DNA of 64,000 nt from Veillonella infantium. GTDB taxonomy: Bacteria > Bacillota > Negativicutes > Veillonellales > Veillonellaceae. Each line of letters starts with the position of its first letter. Positions within the stretch are counted from its first letter, which is position 1. Below are positions 35,604 through 45,400 of this stretch, piece by piece. The stretch covers positions 170,861-234,860 of the forward strand of contig NZ_PPDD01000008.1 in NCBI RefSeq assembly GCF_002959895.1, read 5' to 3'. The position numbers and the translations under genes were made by a program. The notes below the pieces were generated by a model. It was not told where the DNA came from. It saw only the letters and a list, made by a program, of their open reading frames with translations, and did not search any database.

Positions 35604-36437
35604 ATGAAATTAACTAAAATGCATGGTCTCGGCAATGATTTTATCCTCTTTGCTGACCCAAAAGGGACTGAAAAAGATTACACAGACCTCGCTATTCACC
35701 TTTGCGATCGCCGCACAGGTATTGGCGCTGACGGTCTTGCCATTCTAGTTCCTTCAAAAACCTGTGATGTGCGCATGCGCATCATCAACTCTGATGGTAG
35801 TGAAGCAGAAATGTGCGGCAACGCTATTCGTTGCTTTGCCAAATACGCTTACGAACACGGTGAAACTACGAAAGAGACTTTCACCATCGAAACCTTGGCA
35901 GGTGTAATGAAACCTACCTTGACCATTGAGAATGGCATCGTAACAAAAGTTACAGTAGACATGGGCAAACCATTCTTTAAATCTCAAGACATTCCTATGA
36001 ATGTAGATATGGATAAGGTTATCGACGTAGACCTCAATGTAAACGGCGAAACCGTAACGGTCAGCTCCGTATTGCTCGGTGTACCGCACACAGAGGTATA
36101 CATCGATGATATTACAAAAGCACCTGTCACAACACAAGGGCCTATCCTTGAAAAACACGATGTATTCCCAGCCAATACAAATGTTAACTACATCGAGGTA
36201 GTAAACGACAAGCATATCAAGGTGCGCACTTGGGAACGCGGTGCCGGTGCTACATTAGCATGTGGTACAGGCTCTTGCGCCTCTGCGGTTATGTCCTTTG
36301 AAAAAGGATTAACAGGCCGCGAAGTTGATGTAGAGCTCTATTTAGGAACCTTACATATTTCATACTTGGAGGATGGCACGGTGCTCATGACTGGCCCGGC
36401 CGAGGAAGTCTTCGAAACAGAACTTCCTATCGATTAA
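35604..36437 (+). CDS. dapF: Diaminopimelate epimerase
   Basis: This 277-residue PLP-independent epimerase converts LL- to meso-diaminopimelate for lysine and peptidoglycan. The two catalytic cysteines are Cys71 in AEMCGNAIRC and Cys220 in LACGTGSCA. The opening MKLTKMHGLGNDF is typical. I chose the ATG at 35604 because TAGGAG is well placed before it. It is followed closely by the antiporter gene. Confidence 0.97.
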   Translation: MKLTKMHGLGNDFILFADPKGTEKDYTDLAIHLCDRRTGIGADGLAILVPSKTCDVRMRIINSDGSEAEMCGNAIRCFAKYAYEHGETTKETFTIETLAGVMKPTLTIENGIVTKVTVDMGKPFFKSQDIPMNVDMDKVIDVDLNVNGETVTVSSVLLGVPHTEVYIDDITKAPVTTQGPILEKHDVFPANTNVNYIEVVNDKHIKVRTWERGAGATLACGTGSCASAVMSFEKGLTGREVDVELYLGTLHISYLEDGTVLMTGPAEEVFETELPID

Positions 36438-36498
36438 GATGAAGTGGTTACAACTCATATTAAATGCGTTTCTAAAGTATCAACAAGGCCGTTCTCTA

Positions 36499-37836
36499 AT
36501 GCCGAAAAATACAGAATCGCTCATAGGTTTACTCATATCTATCCTCGTCATTATCCTCGCCGTAGCTAATGGTATTGCTATTGGTTACGCCTTGATAGTG
36601 GTATGGTGCATTATGGCCTTTGTATTTTATCGCAAAGGATATCAACCAAGGGAGCTGTTAAACCTATCGTGGACAGGTGCTAAAACGTCCATCGTAGTGA
36701 TGCAAATCTTCCTTCTTATCGGTTGGCTCATCGCCATGTGGCAGGCTGCAGGCGTTATCCCTATGATTATCGCTACGGGCATCGATTTAATTAGCCCGTC
36801 TATCTTCATTGCCTCCGCCTTCTTATTAACCGCCCTAGTAAGCATGCTTTTAGGCACAGCACTAGGAACTGTGGGTACCATGGGTATCGTGCTCATCACG
36901 ATGGCAAGGGCAGGCAATATCCCAGAGGATATCGTAGCAGGTGCCATTATTGCAGGTGCGTACTTTGGCGATCGCAATGGTCCTTTATCATCGAGTGCCT
37001 CTCTCGTAGCGGCTTTAACGCATACAAAGGTACCAACCAATATTCCTATTATGTTTAAGGATGGTCTACCAGCACTTGTGATTTCCACAGTGCTGTATCT
37101 ATTACTATCTCAGTGGTTTCCACTCAACTATACTAATAGCTTATTGTCCGATACAATCCACTTTGTGTTTAATATTGATTGGACCTTATGGATTCCCGTG
37201 ATTATCGTCATCGGTCTGTTGCCTTTGAAAGTATCCATCCGATGGCCTATCGGCGTCAGTGCATTAGCGGCGGCAATTCTAGCTTATACAAATCAAGGAG
37301 CTACCCTTTCCGAATTGGGATGGTATACCTTAACAGGCTTTGAACTACCACATTATAATCCACTAGCAGATATCATTCACGGCGGTGGATTACAAACTAT
37401 GTTCATCCCTACATTATCCATCTTTATGGCCACTGCCATTTCTGGCATGCTCGAAGGGGTTGGTTTTTGGAACGATGTTAGACAACTATTAGAACGAGCT
37501 AAAACACGGAGCGATATATTTGCTGCCAATGTAGGTCTCGCACTCTTAACCGGCGCTGTAGGTTGTAGTCAAGCTATCGCTGTAGTGATGACACATTCCA
37601 TTATGCGCATTACCTACGCGCAACGGGGTATTCAAGATGAAGATGTGATGCTCGACTTTGAAAATAGCGGCATTGTCATTGCCCCCTTACTCCCATGGAA
37701 CATCGCGGCTTACGTACCTGTAGTTATGATGGGTACTAGCATAGCAGGCTTTGTACCATTCGCCTTCTTCCTATATCTCGTGCCGATTATATATTGGTTA
37801 CGATTACGGAAGCAAGATCAACCAATCATAGGCTAA
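36499..37836 (+). CDS. NhaC-type Na+/H+ antiporter family protein
   Basis: This 445-residue membrane protein has about eleven hydrophobic helices. GAYFGDRNGPLSSSASLVAAL matches the GD-x-x-SPLSD-type signature of the NhaC/MleN family. Members exchange protons for Na+, sometimes coupled to organic acids such as malate and lactate, which would suit this organism. The start is uncertain: the ATG at 36499 has AAGG at acceptable spacing. An ATG at 36439, one base after the dapF stop, is also in frame but has no ribosome site. The last codons form the first copy of a 27-base tandem repeat. Confidence 0.87.
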   Translation: MPKNTESLIGLLISILVIILAVANGIAIGYALIVVWCIMAFVFYRKGYQPRELLNLSWTGAKTSIVVMQIFLLIGWLIAMWQAAGVIPMIIATGIDLISPSIFIASAFLLTALVSMLLGTALGTVGTMGIVLITMARAGNIPEDIVAGAIIAGAYFGDRNGPLSSSASLVAALTHTKVPTNIPIMFKDGLPALVISTVLYLLLSQWFPLNYTNSLLSDTIHFVFNIDWTLWIPVIIVIGLLPLKVSIRWPIGVSALAAAILAYTNQGATLSELGWYTLTGFELPHYNPLADIIHGGGLQTMFIPTLSIFMATAISGMLEGVGFWNDVRQLLERAKTRSDIFAANVGLALLTGAVGCSQAIAVVMTHSIMRITYAQRGIQDEDVMLDFENSGIVIAPLLPWNIAAYVPVVMMGTSIAGFVPFAFFLYLVPIIYWLRLRKQDQPIIG

Positions 37837-37920
37837 TTACAAAATCAGCTGATTATAAGCTAATTACAAGATCAACTGATTATAGGCTAATTACAAGATC
37901 AGCCAATCATAGGCTAATCA
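37813..37920 (+). repeat. Four tandem copies of a 27-base repeat at the antiporter gene end
   Basis: Units start at 37813, 37840, 37867 and 37894 and read roughly CAAGATCAACCAATCATAG followed by GCTAATTA, with a few substitutions per copy. The first unit encodes the antiporter C-terminus QDQPIIG and its TAA. The other three are downstream, in the 109-base gap before fruK. Because 27 is a multiple of three, each later copy keeps a stop codon in the same frame. Confidence 0.9.
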
Positions 37921-37945
37921 ATTTATCTTATCAAGGGGAATTTGT

Positions 37946-38860
37946 ATGATTTACACCATTACCTTTAACCCAGCCCTCGATTATATCGTGCGCCTTGACC
38001 ACCTCAAGACGGGCACTATTAATCGTACAACTCAAGAATACGTGCTTGGTGGCGGCAAAGGCATCAACGTATCTATCGTGCTCAACAACTTGGGCATGGA
38101 TACAACGGCACTCGGTTTCATCGCCGGCTTTACAGGTGAAGAAATCGTTACGCAGCTCAACAGCTTTGGCGTAAAAGAAGATTTCATTCGCCTCCGCGAA
38201 GGATTAACCCGCATCAATGTTAAGGTGAAAGCCTCTGATGAGGAGACAGAGATCAACGGCCGTGGCCCAATTATCGCAAGCGACGAATTAGAAGCCCTCT
38301 ACAAACAGCTCGACGCATTGACTGAGCAAGATACACTAATCCTTGCAGGCAGCATTCCTTCTAGCTTACCTAGCGATATGTACGAGCTCATTATGGAGCG
38401 CTTACAACACAAAAACATTCGCATTGTCGTAGATGCTACAAAGGATTTACTTACACGAGTATTGCCATATAAACCGTTCTTGATCAAACCTAACAATCAT
38501 GAACTTAGCGAAATCTTTGGTCGCATCCTTTCTACCAAGGAGGACCTCGTAGAAGCTGCTAAAGCATTGCAAGAGAAAGGCGCACAGCATGTACTTATCT
38601 CTATGGCTGGTGATGGAGCTATCTTGGTCGCAGCTGATGGCACTGTATATACGAGCCCTGCCCCTAAAGGAATACTCGTAAATTCTGTAGGCGCTGGCGA
38701 TTCCATGGTAGCAGGATTTATTACAGGCTTTGAAAAGACAGGCGATTTACAAGAGGCTCTTTACTGGGGTATCTCTAGTGGCTCTGCCTCCGCTTACTCT
38801 GAAAACCTCGCTACACTGGCTGAAGTAGAATCATTACTTTCACAAGTACGAGTTAACTAG
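37946..38860 (+). CDS. fruK: 1-phosphofructokinase
   Basis: This 304-residue PfkB-family kinase phosphorylates fructose-1-phosphate, the product of the fructose PTS, to fructose-1,6-bisphosphate. The substrate signature GGGKGINVSIVLNNLG lies at 35-50. The ATP/anion-hole motif NSVGAGDSMVAGF has the catalytic Asp252. AAGGGG precedes the ATG. fruA follows after 33 bases, which supports fruK over tagatose- or other PfkB kinases. No DeoR-type fruR precedes it here. Confidence 0.94.
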   Translation: MIYTITFNPALDYIVRLDHLKTGTINRTTQEYVLGGGKGINVSIVLNNLGMDTTALGFIAGFTGEEIVTQLNSFGVKEDFIRLREGLTRINVKVKASDEETEINGRGPIIASDELEALYKQLDALTEQDTLILAGSIPSSLPSDMYELIMERLQHKNIRIVVDATKDLLTRVLPYKPFLIKPNNHELSEIFGRILSTKEDLVEAAKALQEKGAQHVLISMAGDGAILVAADGTVYTSPAPKGILVNSVGAGDSMVAGFITGFEKTGDLQEALYWGISSGSASAYSENLATLAEVESLLSQVRVN

Positions 38861-38893
38861 TTTTACATTTTATTTGCATCAAGGAGTACATAT

Positions 38894-40876
38894 ATGCAAA
38901 TCACTGATTTATTAAAACCTCAATCCGTCCTGCTAAATGCAGACCCTGTGACAAAGGCTGACGCCATTTATACCTTAGGCGAGTTAATGGAAAAAGGCGG
39001 CCACCTCATCGACAAAGGTGAGTACTTAGCAGCCGTTTTCGCTCGTGAAGAATCTGGCTCTACCGGCCTTGGCGATGGCATCGCTACACCACATGCTAAA
39101 TCCGGAGGCGTAAAAGAAGCAGGCCTAGCCGCTATGGTTGTGCCTCACGGCGTAGACTTCGAAGCACTCGACGGTCAACCATCTCGTTTATTCTTCATGA
39201 TCGCTGCTCCAGAAGGCGCAGCTGATACTCATGTAGAGGTATTGAGCCAATTAGCTATGATGGTTATTGACCCTGATTTCAAAGAAGCCCTTATCGCTGC
39301 TCCAACAGTAGAACGTTTCTTGGAACTCGTAACAGCTAAAGAACAAGGTAACTTTGATCCATCTGTTGAAGGATATATCAAACAGCCAGAATCTCAAGAG
39401 ACTCCAAGTATTACCGATGCTATCGAAGCTAAAGCTACGGAAGCTATCGAAAAAGTGGCTCCTAAGATTTCTGTAGACCACCCACATTACGATGTATTGG
39501 CTGTAACTGGCTGCCCTACTGGTATTGCTCATACCTACATGGCTGCAGAATCTTTAGAGCGTAAAGCGAAAGAAATGGGCATTTCCTTAAAGGTTGAGAA
39601 AAACGGTGCTTCTGGTGTTAAAGATGCTCTTACAGCAGAAGAAATCGCTCACGCTAAATGCATCATCGTCGCTTCTGACCGTCAAGTAGAAATGGCACGC
39701 TTTAATGGCAAACCTATGATTCAAACTAAGGTTGCTAACGGTATCAATAAAGCAGAAGAACTGCTAACAGAAGCAATGGCTGGTACAGCAGCTGTATACC
39801 AAGCATCCGCAGCAGACCGCGAAGCCGCTGAAATCGCTGCTAGCGCATCCGACAGCGTTGGTCGTCAAATCTACAAACACTTGATGAACGGCGTATCTCA
39901 CATGTTGCCATTCGTTATTGGTGGCGGTATCTTGATTGCCCTCGCCTTCTTGTTCGACACATTAGATCCTACGAATCCTAAAAACTTTGGATCCGGCAAT
40001 CCTCTTTCTGCATTCTTAATGCAAATTGGTGGTGCATCCTTTGGCTTCATGTTGCCAGTATTAGCTGGTTACATCGCTATGAGTATTGCTGACCGTCCAG
40101 GTCTTGTAGCTGGTTTTGTTGGTGGCTTATTGGCTAACCAAGGCGGCTCTGGTTTCCTTGGCGCATTAATTGCGGGCTTTGCTGCAGGTTATTTAGTATT
40201 ATTAGTTAAAAAATTAGTATCTGGTTTGCCTCAAGCATTAGAAGGTACAAAACCAGTCCTCTTCTACCCTGTACTAGGTGTATTATTCATAGGTTTAGCT
40301 ATTACCTTCGTAATCAACCCACCTGTATCTGCCCTTAACCACTGGTTGATGGACTCCTTGCAATCCATGGGCACTACTAGCCGTGTATTGTTAGGTCTTA
40401 TCTTTGGTGCTATGATGTCCGTTGATATGGGCGGCCCTGTAAATAAGGCAGCTTACGTTATCGGTACTGGCGCACTTGCGACTGGTGAATATGGCATCAT
40501 GGCTGCTGTTATGGCAGGCGGTATGGTTCCTCCATTGGCAATCGCTCTTTGTACAACATTCTTCCCTAGCCGCTTCACAGAGGCTGAACGTAAATCTGGT
40601 ATCACAAACTACATCATGGGCCTTTCCTTCATCACAGAAGGCGCTATCCCATTTGCAGCGGCCGATCCAGTTCGCGTATTGCCAGCTTGCATCATCGGTG
40701 CTGGTACAGCTGGTGCATTGTCCATGTTCTTCGAATGTACATTACGCGCTCCACATGGCGGTATCTTCGTAGTACCAACAATCGGTAACCCACTTCTTTA
40801 CCTTGCATCCATTGCAATCGGTTCCGTTGTGGCTTGCTTCATCTTGGCCCTTGTAAAACCAAGCTTGAAAAAATAA
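38894..40876 (+). CDS. fruA: PTS fructose transporter, IIABC fusion
   Basis: The 660-residue fusion has a IIA domain (about 1-150) with phosphohistidine His67 in DGIATPHAKS. A linker and a IIB domain follow (about 197-300) with phosphocysteine Cys207 in AVTGCPTGIAHT. The IIC membrane domain (about 325-655) has about nine or ten helices, including DMGGPVNKAAY and FITEGAIPFAAADP. It takes up fructose as fructose-1-phosphate using phosphate from HPr. It is co-transcribed with fruK and ends at a strong terminator. Confidence 0.95.
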   Translation: MQITDLLKPQSVLLNADPVTKADAIYTLGELMEKGGHLIDKGEYLAAVFAREESGSTGLGDGIATPHAKSGGVKEAGLAAMVVPHGVDFEALDGQPSRLFFMIAAPEGAADTHVEVLSQLAMMVIDPDFKEALIAAPTVERFLELVTAKEQGNFDPSVEGYIKQPESQETPSITDAIEAKATEAIEKVAPKISVDHPHYDVLAVTGCPTGIAHTYMAAESLERKAKEMGISLKVEKNGASGVKDALTAEEIAHAKCIIVASDRQVEMARFNGKPMIQTKVANGINKAEELLTEAMAGTAAVYQASAADREAAEIAASASDSVGRQIYKHLMNGVSHMLPFVIGGGILIALAFLFDTLDPTNPKNFGSGNPLSAFLMQIGGASFGFMLPVLAGYIAMSIADRPGLVAGFVGGLLANQGGSGFLGALIAGFAAGYLVLLVKKLVSGLPQALEGTKPVLFYPVLGVLFIGLAITFVINPPVSALNHWLMDSLQSMGTTSRVLLGLIFGAMMSVDMGGPVNKAAYVIGTGALATGEYGIMAAVMAGGMVPPLAIALCTTFFPSRFTEAERKSGITNYIMGLSFITEGAIPFAAADPVRVLPACIIGAGTAGALSMFFECTLRAPHGGIFVVPTIGNPLLYLASIAIGSVVACFILALVKPSLKK

Positions 40877-40943
40877 TTGTAAAAGCTAGTTAATACTAGT
40901 ACATATATCAAAAACGTACATATGCTAAATAAGTACATATAGC

Positions 40944-40976
40944 AAAAGGACTAGAACAAAATGTTCTAGTCCTTTT
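40944..40976. terminator. Terminator between fruA and the secreted-protein gene
   Basis: AAAAGGACTAGAAC, loop AAAAT, GTTCTAGTCCTTTT: a perfect 14-pair stem between converging genes. Confidence 0.9.
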
Positions 40977-40986
40977 CTTATGTAAA

Positions 40987-41565
40987 CTATCGACTTACAT
41001 CATCATAAAATATGCCAAATACTTTCTTAAAAACTCGGTTTGCAACGTGATAGCTTTCAAAATCAAAATCCGTTGGTGTTAAGAAGGTAACATGCTCATA
41101 CCCTTTATAACCGGGTTGCGTAGGTTTGCTTTCACCCTTAAGGGTATAATCCTGTTGTGCCTTAACAGTACCTACAATACCAGAATCATCCAGTTTGAGA
41201 TTCCATATATCATTTAAACTAAACTCAGGAAATCGTTGTTTAAACTCCGGCATTCTTGCTACTAAATTAGCAAAGGAATACATTAGATTATAGTCATACC
41301 GAATTGTATATTCTCGAATCAAATCAGAAGACGGTAATATAACGTATATCTTGGCTTCTATGCTTTTTGTACTAGCACTTGTAGATACATCTTTGAGAGT
41401 ACTTAGCTCAATATATTTGCCATCCCCACCTCCTGTATCACCTTTAGATATAATATGTTCGAAACGGCTAGTATCTTGTAATTCAGCATTAGAAACTGCT
41501 TTCACAGAATTAACAGAAACACACCATATGCATAAGATAGCCATTACAACAAAAAAACGTTTCAT
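40987..41565 (-). CDS. Secreted protein of unknown function, second of a tandem pair
   Basis: The product has 192 residues with a signal peptide (about 1-23, ending VKA). The mature part begins VSNAELQDTSRFEH, the same post-signal motif as the neighbouring gene and the gene at 13576-14121. Later it has LKLDDSGIVGTVKAQQD, matching DDSGI and KDSGV in the other two. The fold is unknown, probably beta-rich. I chose the ATG at 41565 since TGAGGT precedes it; the gene starts 8 bases after its upstream neighbour's stop, so the two form an operon. It lies opposite a large exported hydrolase gene. Confidence 0.78.
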   Translation of the reverse strand: MKRFFVVMAILCIWCVSVNSVKAVSNAELQDTSRFEHIISKGDTGGGDGKYIELSTLKDVSTSASTKSIEAKIYVILPSSDLIREYTIRYDYNLMYSFANLVARMPEFKQRFPEFSLNDIWNLKLDDSGIVGTVKAQQDYTLKGESKPTQPGYKGYEHVTFLTPTDFDFESYHVANRVFKKVFGIFYDDVSR

Positions 41566-41573
41566 AATGAACC

Positions 41574-42158
41574 TCATTTCACCACAATATCATCGAAATG
41601 CTGCTGATATGCAACGACAAACATGGCATCTGCTATAGCAAAGAGATTTTGATCGGAACGACTACGATCTAAAGGTCGTAATTGGTGCACTAAAGGAACT
41701 GTACTACTAACCTCAGTACCATCCCCATTAAATCGCTTCACCTCTCGTAAGTCAATTTGTATGCCAGAATCATCTTGTGCTGCCTTTATAACCGCATACA
41801 TAGATGGGGATGGCTGTACCACTTGACTAGCATGTATTAAAGAACCTAGTGAATAATTAGTATTATATGTGGCCGTTACTTCATATTCAGTAATAAATGT
41901 ACCACGAGTATATGTATAAACGGTATAAAAAGTACCTTTTAATTTATAATGTGGCGCTGCGTATTCTAGTGCTTCTACAGAGTAAGTGTTTAAATAGTTT
42001 ATTAACCGATCCTTTGGGTAAGTACCTTGATAGGAATCGGTTTTTTGATATACTTTTTTAAACTGAGGCGAACTATTTAACTCATTAATCGATATAGCTT
42101 GTGTCTGTATGGTAAAAGCACTCAGCACCATACAGGCTAATAAGAATTTTCTAAACAT
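41574..42158 (-). CDS. Secreted protein of unknown function, first of a tandem pair
   Basis: The product has 194 residues with a signal peptide (about 1-21, ending TQA). The mature N-terminus ISINELNSSPQFKKV closely matches ISLGELQNSPQFWRE of the 13.6 kb protein. A DDSGIQIDLREV segment occurs in the same relative place as in its paralogues. Several YT.. strands suggest a beta-rich domain. AAAGGAGAG precedes the ATG. Function is unknown. Export is expected; in a diderm this means periplasm or cell surface. Confidence 0.8.
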   Translation of the reverse strand: MFRKFLLACMVLSAFTIQTQAISINELNSSPQFKKVYQKTDSYQGTYPKDRLINYLNTYSVEALEYAAPHYKLKGTFYTVYTYTRGTFITEYEVTATYNTNYSLGSLIHASQVVQPSPSMYAVIKAAQDDSGIQIDLREVKRFNGDGTEVSSTVPLVHQLRPLDRSRSDQNLFAIADAMFVVAYQQHFDDIVVK

Positions 42159-42450
42159 ATTCTCTCCTTTATTATCAAAAACTCAGCTAAATTATCAAAA
42201 GCATATCATATTTTATGGAAAGATGTATACATAAGAAAACGCCTCTTCTAATTATTAAAACCAAAGTTTAATATTCCATGTGCTTTAAATTTATTTATAT
42301 TTTTCTAAGTTTATTTTCTTCGTACTCATCCAGTATTCATCTATTCTTCTATAAGTTGTACAAATATATCGATTTATGTTAAACTATATAAATATAAATA
42401 AATTTTAAAATTATAAATTATTATTTCAATTCTAGTTCGGAGAGTAATTC

Positions 42451-45400
42451 ATGAAATCATCTAGGAAACGTAAGGTTACCGCTGCATTTTTTGCAGCTGC
42501 AGCGTTGGGTGGTGTTGCCCACGCAGCCCCTACCCTCAACATGAATGATTTGGTAGGTTCGAGCACTACCACTGAATCAACGACTCAAGGCAATACTAAT
42601 TTTGCTACTCCAGTCGTACGACCTATGGCAACTCAGCCTACCCCTGTAACTACACAATCAGTTCCAAAGGTAACACCATTAATACCGCGTGTACGTCCAG
42701 TACCAGTAAACGATATTGCAAAAGCTTTATCAGATCAACAACGGGCCGTTTCACAGCCACAATATGTTGTTAACAAACAAACTAATGCTGTCATGGAACC
42801 TACATTGGCTATGCATAGCTTGATGAACGTACAACGAAAAACTGAACCTGTTACAGTACAAAAACAAGTTGATGGCAAGCAACAAATTCAAACTACACAA
42901 GTACAACGTACTCCTGTAGTTGTACAAGAGCAATCTACTATGCCATTAACAGTGGCTAATACAACAACTACTAAAGCCGTTGTAGCAAAACAAAAATTAA
43001 CTATTCGAGATATTCAACGTGCAGAACGTGAAAGATTAGCTCAATTAGCAGCAGAAGAAGCCGCACAGCAAGCAGGTACAAACCAAGTTGATCAGCAAAT
43101 GGTTGCTCAAAAACAAGCTGAAGCTCAGCGTCAATCTGCAATTCTAGCAGAACAACAACGTCAAATGGCTATACAAGCGGAACAGCAACAAGCTGAAGCC
43201 CAACGTCAAGCGGCTTTGCAAGCAGAACAGCAACGTATATCCCAACAACAAGCTGAGGCTCAACGTCAAGCTGCACTAAGAGCCGAGCAAGAGCGTATCG
43301 CAGCTCAACAAGCGGAGCAAGCACGTATTGCGGAAGCACAACGTCAAGCTGCTGAGCAAGAACGCCTTCGTATCCAAGAAGAGCAACGTCGTATCGCGGC
43401 TGAGCAAGCTAAAGCGCAACGTCAAGCGGCTTTGCAAGCTGAACAAGAACGTATTGCTGCTCAACAAGCTGAAGCGCAACGCCAAGCGGCTCTAAAAGCT
43501 GAGCAAGAACGTATCGCTGCCGAACAAGCTGAAGCTCAACGCCAAGCGGCTCTAAAAGCTGAGCAAGAACGTATTGTAGCTCAACAAGCAGAGCAACAAC
43601 GTATCGCTGCCGAACAAGCTGAAGCGCAACGTCAAGCGGCTCTAAAAGCGGAGCAAGATCGTATTGCAGCTCAACAAGCAGAGCAACAACGTATCGCTGC
43701 CGAGCAAGCTGAAGCTCAACGTCAAGCAGCTTTACAAGCTGAACAACAACGTATCGCTGCTGAACAAGCTGCTCGCCAACGTGCAGAAGCTGCTGCTAAA
43801 GCTGAGGCAGAACGTCAAGCGGCTATAAAAGCTGAACAAGAGCGTATCGCAGCAGAGCAAGCTGAGGCTCAACGCCAAGCGGCAATCAAAGCTGAACAAG
43901 ACCGTGTTGCTGCCGAACAAGCTAAAGCTGAACGTGAAGCGGCACTCAAAGCTGAACAAGATCGCATTGCAGCACAACAAGCAGAAATGGCTAGACAAGC
44001 TGCAATCAAAGAAGAGCAGGAACGTTTAGCTGCTGAGCAATTAGCAAAAGAAGAAGCTGAATCTGCTGCTAAAGCTCAAGCTGAGGCAGAAGCAAAAGCT
44101 AAAGCCGAAGCTACCGCTAAAGCTCAGGCTGAGGCAGAAGCAAAAGCTAAAGCTGAAGCTGAAGCTAAAGCCCAAGCTGAAGCAGAAGCTAAAGCACAAG
44201 CTGAAGCTAAAGCTAAAGCCGAAGCTGAGGCACAAGCTAAAGCTCAAGAAAATAAATTGCCTCAATCTTATGTAGATGCTCGTAATGAAGCTTCCACAAA
44301 AGGTGCTGGTGTAACAGAAGAGAAAAATATTCTTTCTCAACCAATAGAACCACCATTGCAAGCCGATACATCTGCTAAGATTAGCCTTGCTTTCGACGTG
44401 AAAAATTACGAATCCATGTCTACCACAGTAGATAATAAGGAAATCAAATATCGCGCCTTCGAATATATCCCTTACGTGGCTAATCCAATCGATATCGATC
44501 AACAGTACATGAACATTTATGTACCAGAAGAATACTTCAACAATGGCACTGTAAATGGTTACAATACGCAAACAGCTCCTATTTTCATGCCAAATGCAGT
44601 AGGTGGTTACATGCCTAGCCAAGCTATGACACCAAAAGTTGAGAATGGCAAACCTAACAGTGTTCTTTATGCATTATCTCGTGGCTACGTAGTTGCTTCT
44701 CCTGCTACACGCGGTCGTACCAATAAAGCATCCGATGGCAACTTCATTGGTAAGGCTCCAGCAGTTATTGTTGACTTACAAGCTGCTACAGCATACTTAC
44801 ATGCTAATGACTCCACTATGCCTGGTAATGCAAACCGCATTATCACAAATGGTACAAGCGCTGGCGGTGCCGTATCCTTGTTACAAGGCGCTGCGGGTAA
44901 CAGTTCCGACTTCCAACCGTATTTACAAGCATTAGGCGCAGCTACAGCGGCAACGAATGTATACGCAGTTTCTGCGTACTGCCCTATCACTAACCTTGAT
45001 GCGGCAGATATGGCTTATGAATGGAGCTATAAAGGTATTACCTCCTTCAACAAAGTAACGATGGGTCAAGGCGAATTGCCTCAAGCTAATGTAGGTGGTA
45101 ACGCTGCTCCACCGCAACGCACAATACAACGTGTAAACTTGAATGCTAATGATGTAGCATACTCCAACTTACTAAGTGAACACTTCCCTGAATACGTAAA
45201 TAATTTACAATTACATGACTCCATGGGGCGTGTCTTAAAATTAGATAAGAATGGTAATGGTACTTTCAAAAATTATGTGAAAGCGTTTATTATTGATGCA
45301 GCTAATAAAGCACAAGCTAAAGGTACTGATTTATCTAAACATACATACCTTGTACGAGATAATAAAACCGGAGCTATTAAAGATATTAACTGGGAAGCTT

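Noticed and set aside
37813..37920. CRISPR array
   Set aside because: The units are directly adjacent with no spacers, and there are no cas genes.
43276..44622. Several minus-strand open frames rich in Leu, Ser, Phe and Cys
   Set aside because: They are mirror frames of the Ala/Glu/Gln-rich coiled-coil codons; low-complexity sequence keeps the opposite strand open.
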